This document shows positions 28,830-36,981 of a DNA stretch of 64,000 bases, piece by piece. The notes beneath the pieces were generated by a model, which was not told where the DNA came from, made no database searches, and saw only the letters and a program-made list of their open reading frames with translations. Origin of the DNA: Oceaniovalibus guishaninsula JLT2003. Its GTDB lineage: Bacteria > Pseudomonadota > Alphaproteobacteria > Rhodobacterales > Rhodobacteraceae. The position numbers and the translations under genes were made by a program. The DNA lies in the NCBI RefSeq assembly GCF_000299575.1, contig NZ_AMGO01000052.1, forward strand, positions 1 to 64,000. The letters are read 5' to 3'. The first letter of the stretch is position 1. Each line of letters begins with the position of its first letter.

Positions 28830-29510
28830 ATGTCCGACTTCTGGAAGACGATCCCCTTGCTGGCGGCGCTTGCGGCCGCGGCACCCCTTGCCGCGCAAAC
28901 AGACGGCGAAGCGGCGACAGATGCAGACGCCACGCCGCCCGCGCAAACCCAGCCGGCCGAAACGGGCGAAGCCCCGGCGACCGATGACGCGGACCAGACC
29001 GCCCCGTCGGGCCTGAACATGGGCCAGGAAATTCCGACGGAAGAAACGGCGCAGCCTGGCCAGTCCTATGTCGCGGAATCGTTCGGGGACTGGGAACAGC
29101 GCTGCATCCGCACCGAGGACGGCAAGGATCCCTGCCAGCTTTACCAGTTGCTGCGGGACGGGAACGGTAATGCCGTGTCCGAGATGAGCGTCTTTGCTCT
29201 GCCCGAAGGCGCGCAGGCCGCGGCCGGATCGACGATCATCACCCCGCTGGAAACCTATCTGCCCGGCGCGCTGACGATTTCGGTCGATAGCGGCGCGGCG
29301 AAGCGGTATCCCTTTGATTTCTGCGCGCAACAGGGCTGTTTCGCGCGCGTCGGCTTTACCGAGGCCGAGGTGCTGGCCTTCAAGCGCGGCGCCAAGGCGC
29401 AGATGGTCATCGTGCCCGCGGCGGCCCCCGATCAGAAGATAACGTTGCCGATCTCGCTGAACGGATTTACCGCCGGCTACGACGCGGTGGCGGCCGCCAA
29501 CGCCGATTGA
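28830..29510 (+). CDS. Invasion-associated locus B (IalB) family protein
   Basis: 226-residue secreted protein. A signal peptide (SDFWKTIPLLAALAAAAPLAAQ, broken at residues 2-20) is followed by a low-complexity Ala/Thr/Asp/Pro linker (about 23-75). The IalB domain then starts at AESFGDWEQRCIRTEDGKDPCQ, with paired cysteines here and in FCAQQGCF. In Bartonella IalB is linked to erythrocyte invasion; in free-living Rhodobacteraceae these proteins are common and their role is unknown. The frame is open upstream, but the start is set by the signal peptide. Confidence 0.88.
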   Translation: MSDFWKTIPLLAALAAAAPLAAQTDGEAATDADATPPAQTQPAETGEAPATDDADQTAPSGLNMGQEIPTEETAQPGQSYVAESFGDWEQRCIRTEDGKDPCQLYQLLRDGNGNAVSEMSVFALPEGAQAAAGSTIITPLETYLPGALTISVDSGAAKRYPFDFCAQQGCFARVGFTEAEVLAFKRGAKAQMVIVPAAAPDQKITLPISLNGFTAGYDAVAAANAD

Positions 29511-29549
29511 TTAGCGGGGCGGGACGCAGGCAGCGCCCCGCCCGTCCGC

Positions 29550-30758
29550 TCAGGCCCGGCGCAGGGCGATGACGGCATTCATGCCGCCGAAGGCGAAGGC
29601 GTTCGACAACGCGACACCGACATCGGCCTCGCGCGCCACGTTGGGAACGACATCCAGCGCACAATCGGGATCGGCGCGCCGATGACCGATCGTCGGGGCG
29701 ATCACCCCGTCGCGCAATGCCAGGATGCAGGCCAGCAATTCCACCGCGCCGGTGCCCCCGATCAGATGACCGTGCATCGACTTGGTGGACGAGATCGCGA
29801 CTTGCGGCGCATGGGGGCCGAACACCTCCATGACGGCCGCGCATTCCGTGCGGTCGTTCGCCGTCGTCCCGGTGCCGTGCGCGTTGATATATCCCACATT
29901 GTCCGGCGCCACGCCCGCATCGCGCATCGCGCCGGCAAGCGCGCGTGCCGCACCGTCGCGGCTGGGTGCCACGATGTCCGCCGCATCCGAACTCATGGCG
30001 AAACCGGCGACTTCGGCCAAGATCGCCGCGCCGCGACGCATGGCATGTTCGCGTTCCTCGAAGACGAAGATGCCCGCGCCCTCGCCCTGCACCATGCCGT
30101 CGCGATCGGCGGAAAACGGACGGCACCCGGTTTTCGACATGACACGCAGGCCTTCCCAGGCCTTCACCCCGCCAAAGCACAACATCGCCTCGGACCCGCC
30201 GGTCAGCATCGCGTCGGCCATGCCCGCGCGGATCAGCGCCAGCGCCTGTCCCATCGCGTGATTGGACGAGGCGCAGGCGCTCGATACCGTGAAGGACGGG
30301 CCGCGCAGATTGTGCCGGATCGAGATATGCGCGGCGGCGGCGCTGTTCATCAGTTTCGGAACGACGAAGGGATGCACCCGGTCCTTGCCCGCCTCATAGA
30401 CGGCGCGGTAATTGTCGTCCTGGGTGTTCAGACCGCCCCCGGACGTGCCGACCACGACACCGGCCCGTTCCGACAATGCGCCGTCGAAGGAAAGCCCCGA
30501 TTGTTCCACAGCCTCCTGCGCGGACAGCAGGGCGAACTGGGTGAAGCGGTCGTAAAGGGAAAGCTGCGGGCGGTCGAAATGCGCCGTTTCGTCGTAACCG
30601 CGGACCTGCGCGCCGATGCGCACTGTAAGGCGGTCGATCAGGGGGATGTCCAGCGGCCCGATACCGCATCGCCCCTCGCACATGGCGGTCAGCGTCGACG
30701 CGACATCGTGGCCCAGGGGGTTGATCGTTCCGGCCCCGGTGATGACCACCCGCCTCAC
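29550..30758 (-). CDS. Beta-ketoacyl-ACP synthase (KAS II-like)
   Basis: Condensing enzyme that extends acyl chains on ACP. 402 residues with the Cys-His-His triad: Cys162 in SSACASSNH, His294 in NAHGTGT, and His331 in the STKSMHGHLIGG segment with Lys326. The start overlaps the ACP stop by 4 nt, and the ACP follows lpxD on the same strand. This layout suggests a dedicated synthase-carrier pair for a special acyl chain, perhaps for lipid A, rather than the housekeeping fabF. That role is inferred. Confidence 0.9.
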   Translation of the reverse strand: MRRVVITGAGTINPLGHDVASTLTAMCEGRCGIGPLDIPLIDRLTVRIGAQVRGYDETAHFDRPQLSLYDRFTQFALLSAQEAVEQSGLSFDGALSERAGVVVGTSGGGLNTQDDNYRAVYEAGKDRVHPFVVPKLMNSAAAAHISIRHNLRGPSFTVSSACASSNHAMGQALALIRAGMADAMLTGGSEAMLCFGGVKAWEGLRVMSKTGCRPFSADRDGMVQGEGAGIFVFEEREHAMRRGAAILAEVAGFAMSSDAADIVAPSRDGAARALAGAMRDAGVAPDNVGYINAHGTGTTANDRTECAAVMEVFGPHAPQVAISSTKSMHGHLIGGTGAVELLACILALRDGVIAPTIGHRRADPDCALDVVPNVAREADVGVALSNAFAFGGMNAVIALRRA

Positions 30759-31021
30759 GAACGCTGGGCCGCCACCAGACCCTCGACCGCGCCGATGATG
30801 GACGCCACCGTGGAAATGTCGAAATCGCCGGCCTGCGGATCGTTGGCGTTGAACGGAATCTGGATGTCGAACGATTCCTCGAGCGCGAAGATGGATTCGA
30901 CCAGCCCCATGGAATCGATGCCCAGATCGGCCGGCGACTGGTCCATCGAAACATCCGACACGTCGACCAGCGCCTGCTCGGCGATGATCTCGATCACCCT
31001 TTGCCTGATTTCGTCGGCCAT
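30755..31021 (-). CDS. Acyl carrier protein
   Basis: 88-residue carrier. Phosphopantetheine attaches at Ser37 in LGIDSMGLVESIFALEE. It is acidic with an extended middle loop (ANDPQAGDFDISTV) that differs from the housekeeping AcpP, as in specialised carriers such as AcpXL. It is coupled to the ketosynthase by a 4-nt overlap and lies 30 nt downstream of lpxD. That supports service in lipid A acyl-chain synthesis. Confidence 0.92.
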   Translation of the reverse strand: MADEIRQRVIEIIAEQALVDVSDVSMDQSPADLGIDSMGLVESIFALEESFDIQIPFNANDPQAGDFDISTVASIIGAVEGLVAAQRS

Positions 31022-31051
31022 GCGCCCGTCCGTTCCCTGACTGGCGCCGAT

Positions 31052-32143
31052 CTAGTCATTCGGACCCGCATTTGGAACCGCTTTCTGCCGGCTGCCCAGA
31101 TCGCGCAGCAGGCGCGGCAACCGCCGCAGCGCCTTGTACATGTCGACATTCTGATCCATGCGGACAGCGGGGTAGCCCATCATCACCCGACCCGCAGGCA
31201 CATTCGAGAGCACCTTGGTGCCGCCGGTGATTATGACATCGTCGCCGATCTGCACATTATCCGCGATACCCGACGCGCCGCCAAAGACGCAGCGGTCGCC
31301 GACCACGGTCGATCCGGCGATCCCGGTCAGCGCGGCCAGCAGGCAATCGCGCCCCATGACGACATTGTGGGCGATATGCACAAGGTTGTCGATCTTGCAT
31401 CCGTCGCCGACTCTCGTGGCGCGAATGGTACCGCGGTCAATGCAGGAATTGGCGCCGAGTTCCACGTCGTTGCCGACGATGACCGTTCCCAGCGAATGGA
31501 TGCGCGACCAGCCCTGCGGCCTGATTTCGCCCCGCGCGCCAAGACTTTCGCGCACTTCCTCGACACCCGATTTCTCGGGGGTGACGAAGGACAGCCCGTC
31601 GGCGCCGACCACCGCGCCGGGCTGGGCGACGAAACGGTCGCCGATCACGACGCGGTCGCCGATCCGTGTGCCGGCGGACATCAGGGCATCGTCGCCGATG
31701 ACCGTGTCCGCACCGATGGTGACATGGGCGACGATCCGACAGCGCGCGCCGATCCGAACATTCGGCCCGATGCAGGTATAGGGACCGATGGCCGCGCCAG
31801 GGCCGATCCGGGCGCTGGAATCGACCAGGGCCGTGGGATGAATGCCCGCAGGAAGATGCGGACCGGGATCGAGCATTGCCGTGACCTGCGCCATTGCAAG
31901 GCGGGCCCGCGGCACGAAGATCGCCGCCTGCAACCCCAGCGCCGTCCAATCCGCGCCGGGCCACAGGATCGCCGCCCGCGCGCGGCCCTTGGGCACGCCA
32001 TCGGCATAGGCCGGGGCCATGGCCAAGGCCAGGTCGTCGGGGCCCGCATCGGCAGGCTCGGTCGCCCCTGAAACGACGATCGTGCCATCGCCTTCCAGCC
32101 GCGCGCCCAATGCCTTGGCAAGTTCAGAGACCCGAATTTTCAT
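31052..32143 (-). CDS. lpxD: UDP-3-O-(3-hydroxyacyl)glucosamine N-acyltransferase
   Basis: Third step of lipid A synthesis: transfers a 3-hydroxyacyl chain from ACP to the amino group of UDP-3-O-acyl-glucosamine. 363 residues. An N-terminal uridine-binding domain (1-100) precedes a left-handed beta helix of hexapeptide repeats (about 102-330) containing the catalytic His259 (DNLVHIAHNV), and a C-terminal helical tail. MKIRVSELAKALG is preferred over an ATG three codons upstream. It heads the lpxD-ACP-KAS cluster; lpxA, lpxB and fabZ are not next to it. Confidence 0.96.
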   Translation of the reverse strand: MKIRVSELAKALGARLEGDGTIVVSGATEPADAGPDDLALAMAPAYADGVPKGRARAAILWPGADWTALGLQAAIFVPRARLAMAQVTAMLDPGPHLPAGIHPTALVDSSARIGPGAAIGPYTCIGPNVRIGARCRIVAHVTIGADTVIGDDALMSAGTRIGDRVVIGDRFVAQPGAVVGADGLSFVTPEKSGVEEVRESLGARGEIRPQGWSRIHSLGTVIVGNDVELGANSCIDRGTIRATRVGDGCKIDNLVHIAHNVVMGRDCLLAALTGIAGSTVVGDRCVFGGASGIADNVQIGDDVIITGGTKVLSNVPAGRVMMGYPAVRMDQNVDMYKALRRLPRLLRDLGSRQKAVPNAGPND

Positions 32144-32179
32144 CGCTCGCACTATTCCTGATCGTCGGTCCGACCCAGA

Positions 32180-33772
32180 CTAGCTGCGCGGCAATGGCAG
32201 CGCCACCCCGGCCCGGATCAACGCCTCGAGGATTGCCGCGTCGCGCCCATAGACGTCGTCGCGATACTGCATGCCGCCGTTGGGTTTGGCGATGGCCGTG
32301 CGGTAGATCAGATGGACGGGAACCGGACGTTCGAGGTCGATCCGGGTCTCGCGCCCCGTGCGCAGATGGGACTGAAACAGCGCCTCGGGCTGGTCCGACT
32401 GCATGCTCAGCAGTTCGTAGGCGAAATCGAAAGGATCGTTCAACCGGACGCATCCGTGCGAGAAGGCCCGCACGTCCCGGTCGAACAGGCTTTTCGACGG
32501 CGTATCATGTAGATAGATGTTATATTTGTTCGGAAACATGAACTTCACGCGGCCAAGCGCATTGCCGTCGCCCGGCGGCTGCCGCATGGAATAGGGAAAC
32601 GAGCTGGCCGTATAGCGCGAAAAGCCCCCGGCACGCGGGACCGGTCGGCCAGAGCGGTCGGTGATCTGCATGTGCGACAGCGCAAAGGGGTTGCCGCGCA
32701 GCACGGGCAGGTATTCGCCCACGACGATGGATCGCGGGACATACCAGCTGGGATTGACCACCATATGATCCATCTCGTCCGAGAATTCGGGTGTTTCCCG
32801 CCCGCCGCTGCGCGCGCCGATAACCGATCGGGTCACGAACACCACCTCGTCCGCCTCGATGATGGCGGCCTGGAAATCCGTCAGGTTCACGCGGATATGA
32901 CGGCTTCCAAGGTCGCGCGGCATCCAGCGCTCACGCTCCATTGCGACGATGACGGATTGCAGCCGGGTCAGCGGATCGACGTTCAGTCCGGCAAGCGTCG
33001 CCCCCCCGACAACGCCGTCTGGCGGCACGCCAATATCCGTCTGAAACGCGCGAACGGCGTCGGTCATGGATTCGTCGAAGCGGGAAGCGGCGGATCGGGG
33101 CAGATAACCGAGGGTGGTCAGGCGGTCGCGCAGGGCGGTGACATCGGCGCCGCTTTGTCCGGGTGCGAGGGTTCGTTCCGGCAACGGTGAACCCCAATCG
33201 CCTGCGGCGATAACGGCTTCCAGCGCGGCCTTTTCGCGAAACAGCCGTATGTATTCGGACGATCGCGGCAGCAGGTCACGGAACAGACGGTCCGCCGGCT
33301 TGGTCCGCAAAGCCTCCATCAGATCGGCGACCGTGCGGCGGGGTGGTTCGCGCTTGATCGCCGGAACCACATCGTTCGGGACAAGCACGCCGGACTGGAT
33401 GTTACGGGCATAGGCGAGAAATGCCTTGGACAGCGCGATCTCGGCCTTGCCACGGTCGTCTTCCGTAACGGTCGTTGCCAGCAGCGCTTGCAGTTTTTCG
33501 CCCCCGTATCTGCCGGCGGGCAATCCATGCCGGTGCGCCCCGTCCAGCGCCCGCAGCAACGCCGCGCGGCGCGCGAGGGCCGCTGGTTCCGAACCGACCC
33601 AAAGTGGCCGATACGCGCCGTCGCGATAATAGGCGGCCAGATCCGAATCGTCGGCCGACGCTTCGGCGACGGCCAATCCGAACGCCGTCACGCCTGCCGA
33701 AACGTGCGATGCCGATAGTAGCGTCGCAGCAACAGCCAGCGCGGCCACGGATCCCCGGATCGTTTTTCTCAT
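32180..33772 (-). CDS. L,D-transpeptidase (YcbB-like) with peptidoglycan-binding domain
   Basis: Periplasmic enzyme that forms 3-3 crosslinks in peptidoglycan. 530 residues. Signal peptide about 1-27 (cleaved after ASHVSA). An N-terminal scaffold domain is followed by a PG_binding_1 domain (about 205-265, LAPGQSGADVTALRDRLTTLGYL) and a YkuD catalytic domain with FSHGCVRLND (catalytic Cys441). Size and domain order match E. coli LdtD (YcbB). ATG 33772 is set by the signal peptide. It diverges from the DUF882 peptidase-like gene, also a wall protein. Confidence 0.93.
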   Translation of the reverse strand: MRKTIRGSVAALAVAATLLSASHVSAGVTAFGLAVAEASADDSDLAAYYRDGAYRPLWVGSEPAALARRAALLRALDGAHRHGLPAGRYGGEKLQALLATTVTEDDRGKAEIALSKAFLAYARNIQSGVLVPNDVVPAIKREPPRRTVADLMEALRTKPADRLFRDLLPRSSEYIRLFREKAALEAVIAAGDWGSPLPERTLAPGQSGADVTALRDRLTTLGYLPRSAASRFDESMTDAVRAFQTDIGVPPDGVVGGATLAGLNVDPLTRLQSVIVAMERERWMPRDLGSRHIRVNLTDFQAAIIEADEVVFVTRSVIGARSGGRETPEFSDEMDHMVVNPSWYVPRSIVVGEYLPVLRGNPFALSHMQITDRSGRPVPRAGGFSRYTASSFPYSMRQPPGDGNALGRVKFMFPNKYNIYLHDTPSKSLFDRDVRAFSHGCVRLNDPFDFAYELLSMQSDQPEALFQSHLRTGRETRIDLERPVPVHLIYRTAIAKPNGGMQYRDDVYGRDAAILEALIRAGVALPLPRS

Positions 33773-33902
33773 CGACGCAAACTCCGATCGCCGCGCCGGT
33801 GATGGTGTTCCGGCGCTCCTCATGAACGGTTTGAACGATAGACCGTAAGCGCCGGGTAAGCGCCGCCGAAAAAGAACGCCGCGCGGACAGCAGGCGGAAA
33901 GA

Positions 33903-33973
33903 TGCGGCAGGGATGCCGCACCTCGCTCGCCTCAGAGGCGAATCACGCCGCTATCGGCGTTAAGCAATTTTTT
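33903..33973. repeat. Cluster of three hairpins in the 353-bp divergent gap
   Basis: Three short perfect stems follow each other: TGCGGCA/TGCCGCA (33903-33920), TCGCCTC/GAGGCGA (33927-33941) and ACGCCG/CGGCGT (33945-33960). The last is followed after 7 nt by six T on the plus strand. The gap between the L,D-transpeptidase and DUF882 genes (33773-34125) has no credible ORF. The block could be the end of a plus-strand RNA or part of the DUF882 leader. Confidence 0.4.
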
Positions 33974-34125
33974 GCCGACAAGATCTACAATCGTGACTGC
34001 GAAGGATCAGAAAGCTTGGTCGGCTCACGACGCCGTGTCATAGAAAGCGGGCAGTTGAGGCAAGCTGGCAGCAAGCCGCGACACAAGCGGCAAACGGTAA
34101 GCAACGAGCGGGACACGGTAGCAAC

Positions 34126-34695
34126 ATGACAGTGACCACAACCTCGGGTCTGACCCGACGCGCCCTTCTGGGTGCCTTTGCCGCGACGGCCTGCGCCGCC
34201 GCACCGACCTATTCGCAGGCCTTCGGGATCCTGCGCGGTGCCGGCGACGTTCGCCGGATCAAGATGTATTCGGGTCGAACCGGCGAAAGCCTCGACACGA
34301 TCTACTGGATCGAGGGCGATTATATCCCCGAAGCGTTGCAGGAAGTGACGTTGTTCATGCGGGACTGGCGCAACAACAAGATGATGAATATCGACGCGCG
34401 CACCGTGGACATCATGGCCGCGGCGCACAATCTGCTCGACACGTCCGAACCCTACATGCTGCTGTCGGGATACCGGTCGCCCGAGACCAACGCGATGCTG
34501 CGCGCCAGGTCCAGCGGTGTGGCGCGCAATTCGCTGCACCTGAAGGGCCAGGCCGCCGATCTGCGGCTGCGGTCGCGTTCCGTCGGGCAGATGTTCAAGG
34601 CCGCGTCGGCCTGCAAAGCGGGCGGCGTCGGGCGTTATTCGTCATCGGATTTCGTGCATATGGACTGCGGCAGTGTCCGCCAATGGGGCAGCTGA
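34126..34695 (+). CDS. DUF882 / YcbK-type M15 peptidase-like protein
   Basis: 189-residue exported protein. A twin-arginine signal (LTRRALLGAFAATACAAAP, residues 9-27) precedes the M15-like domain with zinc-ligand motifs SLHLKGQAADL (about 145-155) and HMDCG near the end, plus LLSGYRSPETNAML. The E. coli relative is YcbK, and related enzymes cut peptidoglycan crosslinks or peptides. It diverges from the L,D-transpeptidase gene and converges on the protease gene. The ribosome-binding site is weak. Confidence 0.9.
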   Translation: MTVTTTSGLTRRALLGAFAATACAAAPTYSQAFGILRGAGDVRRIKMYSGRTGESLDTIYWIEGDYIPEALQEVTLFMRDWRNNKMMNIDARTVDIMAAAHNLLDTSEPYMLLSGYRSPETNAMLRARSSGVARNSLHLKGQAADLRLRSRSVGQMFKAASACKAGGVGRYSSSDFVHMDCGSVRQWGS

Positions 34696-34702
34696 CACGC
34701 CC

Positions 34703-35821
34703 TCAGGCTTCGCTTTGCAAAACGATGTCCACCTGCTGACGACGCCCGTCGCGCAACAGGTGGACTGTGACGGATTGACCGGCCCGATAGCGGTCGAGCG
34801 TCGCCGAAAGCTCCGATCCGGTAGAAATATCGTGATCGTCGATGCCGACGATAATGTCCCCTGGCACCAGATTGCCGTTTCGCATCAGGCGCGCGGCGAC
34901 GATACCGGCCTCGGCCGCCGGCGATCCTTCTTCGACAGCCAGAACCACCGCACCCCTGCGACCGGTCCGAGCCAGTAACGCATCGGCCCTCGGATCGGTG
35001 ACGATACCCATGCCCGGCGGGCTGTAACGCCCGCGCGCGATCAATTGAGGCACGACCCGGTTGACGGTATCCACCGGCACCGCGAACCCGATCCCGGCGG
35101 ATGCGCCCGAGGGACTATAGATGGCCGTGTTGACGCCGATCAGCCTGCCGGCGGAATCCAGCAGCGGACCGCCCGAATTGCCGGGGTTGATGGCGGCATC
35201 GGTCTGCACCAGTCCCCGGATGACGATGCTGCCCTCGCCCGGAAGTTCGCGTTCCAAGGCTGAAATGATCCCGGTCGTCAGCGTGAAGTCGAGCCCGAAG
35301 GGATTGCCGATGGCAAAAACGGTCTGACCGACGCGCAGGTCGGCACTGGTGCCCAACGCAACCGGTAACAACGGCACACCGCGTGTATCGATCCGCAGCA
35401 CAGCCAGATCGTGCGTCCGGTCGATACCGACAAGCCGCGCAGGATAGGCGCCGCCATCGGCAAGACGCACCGTGGCACGGTTCGCGTTGGCGATGACATG
35501 CGCGTTGGTGACTATATGGCCGCGGTCGTCCCAGACAAAACCCGACCCTGTCCCGCGCGGCGTCTCGTAAGTGCGGCGGCGCCAGAAGTCGTGCGCCGCC
35601 GTCGTGGTGGCGATGAATACGACCGATCCGCGCGCACTTTCGAAAAGGGCGATTGTGGCGGCTTCGTTCTCGGCCAGGTCGCCACGGGCGAGGATGGGGG
35701 CCGGGGCGGCATTGCTGTCGAAAACAACTCTCTCGATCACCGGCGCGAACCACCAGCCGATGGCGGCGCCGAACCCAGCGAATGCCGCACAGATTACTAG
35801 GAATACCGCTTTAGCCTGCAT
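34703..35821 (-). CDS. DegP/DegS-like trypsin-type serine protease with one PDZ domain
   Basis: Envelope protease of 372 residues. An uncleaved-looking N-terminal helix (about 4-26) anchors it in the inner membrane. Catalytic triad His108 (VTNAHVI), Asp138 (THDLAVLRI) and Ser217 (NPGNSGGPL) is followed by a single C-terminal PDZ domain (about 265-370). One helix plus one PDZ is the DegS plan, so a regulatory protease is as likely as a general degradase. lipA lies 36 nt upstream on the same strand. Confidence 0.92.
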   Translation of the reverse strand: MQAKAVFLVICAAFAGFGAAIGWWFAPVIERVVFDSNAAPAPILARGDLAENEAATIALFESARGSVVFIATTTAAHDFWRRRTYETPRGTGSGFVWDDRGHIVTNAHVIANANRATVRLADGGAYPARLVGIDRTHDLAVLRIDTRGVPLLPVALGTSADLRVGQTVFAIGNPFGLDFTLTTGIISALERELPGEGSIVIRGLVQTDAAINPGNSGGPLLDSAGRLIGVNTAIYSPSGASAGIGFAVPVDTVNRVVPQLIARGRYSPPGMGIVTDPRADALLARTGRRGAVVLAVEEGSPAAEAGIVAARLMRNGNLVPGDIIVGIDDHDISTGSELSATLDRYRAGQSVTVHLLRDGRRQQVDIVLQSEA

Positions 35822-35857
35822 CGCTGTCCTACGCGCGAAGGGTCGGCGCGGGTCCGA

Positions 35858-36805
35858 TCAGCCGATGGCGGCGATCCGTGCCGCGCGCAACCGTTCGAAG
35901 TCGGCACCCGCGTGATAACTGGACCGGGTAAGCGGCGATGCCGACACCATCAGGAAACCCTTTCCCCAGGCAGCCTTTTCATAGGCGGCAAATTCCTCGG
36001 GGGTTACAAAGCGTGCAACGGCATGATGCTTTGGCGTCGGCTGCAGATACTGTCCAACGGTCAGGAAATCGACATCGGCAGCACGCATGTCGTCCATCAC
36101 CTGCCGCACTGCCTGCGCATCCTCGCCAAGACCGACCATGATCCCCGATTTGGTGAACATCGACGGATCCAGTTCCTTCACCCGCTGCAACAGGCGCAGG
36201 GAATGAAAATACCGCGCGCCGGGGCGGACGGTCGGATAAAGGCCCGGAACGGTTTCGAGATTGTGATTGAAGACATCCGGCCGGGCGGCGACCACCGTTT
36301 CCAGCGCACTGTCGGCGCAGCGCAGGAAATCGGGCGTCAGAACCTCGATCGTGGTGCCGGGCGACTTGCGACGGGTCGCGCGGATTGTCTGGGCGATATG
36401 CTCCGCCCCGCCATCCTCGACATCGTCGCGGTCCACGGACGTGATGACGACGTGCTTGAGCCCCAGCTTCATCACGGCATCGGCCACGCGCCCCGGTTCG
36501 AACACATCGAGCGCGTCGGGACGTCCCGTCGCCACATTGCAGAACGTGCAGCCGCGCGTGCAGATCTCGCCCATGATCATCATGGTGGCGTGCCCCTGGC
36601 TCCAGCATTCGCCCACATTGGGACAGCCGGCTTCCTCGCACACCGTCACCAGGCGGTTTTCGCGCATGATCTCGCGCGTGGCGCGATAGCCGTCGCCGGT
36701 GGGGGCCTTGACGCGGATCCAGTCGGGCTTTTTCAGGCGCGGGGTTTCCGCGCGGCGCGCCTTTTCGGGATGACGCTGATCGGGGATCTTCAGGTCGCGG
36801 GGCAT
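35858..36805 (-). CDS. lipA: Lipoyl synthase
   Basis: Radical SAM enzyme that inserts two sulfurs into protein-bound octanoyl chains to form lipoyl groups. 315 residues. The auxiliary cluster motif [12 protein letters not shown] (near 56-67) and the radical SAM motif CTRGCTFC (near 82-89) are both present, with the C-terminal RSSYHAG serine ligand. The ribosome-binding site AAAGGAT is inside a 7-bp hairpin just before the start. It depends on Fe-S clusters made by the suf system encoded further right. Confidence 0.97.
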   Translation of the reverse strand: MPRDLKIPDQRHPEKARRAETPRLKKPDWIRVKAPTGDGYRATREIMRENRLVTVCEEAGCPNVGECWSQGHATMMIMGEICTRGCTFCNVATGRPDALDVFEPGRVADAVMKLGLKHVVITSVDRDDVEDGGAEHIAQTIRATRRKSPGTTIEVLTPDFLRCADSALETVVAARPDVFNHNLETVPGLYPTVRPGARYFHSLRLLQRVKELDPSMFTKSGIMVGLGEDAQAVRQVMDDMRAADVDFLTVGQYLQPTPKHHAVARFVTPEEFAAYEKAAWGKGFLMVSASPLTRSSYHAGADFERLRAARIAAIG

Positions 36806-36810
36806 CGTTC

Positions 36811-36830
36811 GGTATCCTTTCGGGGATACC
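36811..36830 (-). promoter_or_regulatory. lipA: Hairpin covering the lipA ribosome-binding site
   Basis: On the minus strand GGTATCC and GGATACC form a perfect 7-bp stem with a 6-nt loop. The purine-rich AAAGGAT Shine-Dalgarno sequence lies in the loop and the start-proximal arm, 8 nt before the ATG. The stem would hide it, so translation may be controlled by structure. Confidence 0.4.
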
Positions 36831-36938
36831 CGATGTGATAAACTCGCGCGGTCTCCTTGTCCAATGCCCCGACGGCAAGACGGGCATGTCGCCGGCGCGG
36901 CAAATCGGCCCTCGCCCTTCCCTTCTAGAGCCCAAAAG

Positions 36939-36955
36939 ATTAGAATACTTCCAAA
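36939..36955. promoter_or_regulatory. katA: ICE/Irr-like box at the katA promoter
   Basis: ATTAGAA-TAC-TTCCAAA matches 12 of 14 positions of the Irr target motif TTTAGAA-N3-TTCTAAA. It overlaps a possible -10 box TAGAAT (36941-36946), 27-43 nt before the katA ATG, a position suited to repression by Irr when iron is low. Confidence 0.5.
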
Positions 36956-36981
36956 TTCCGCAAAGCTAAGGAGGCATCGTT

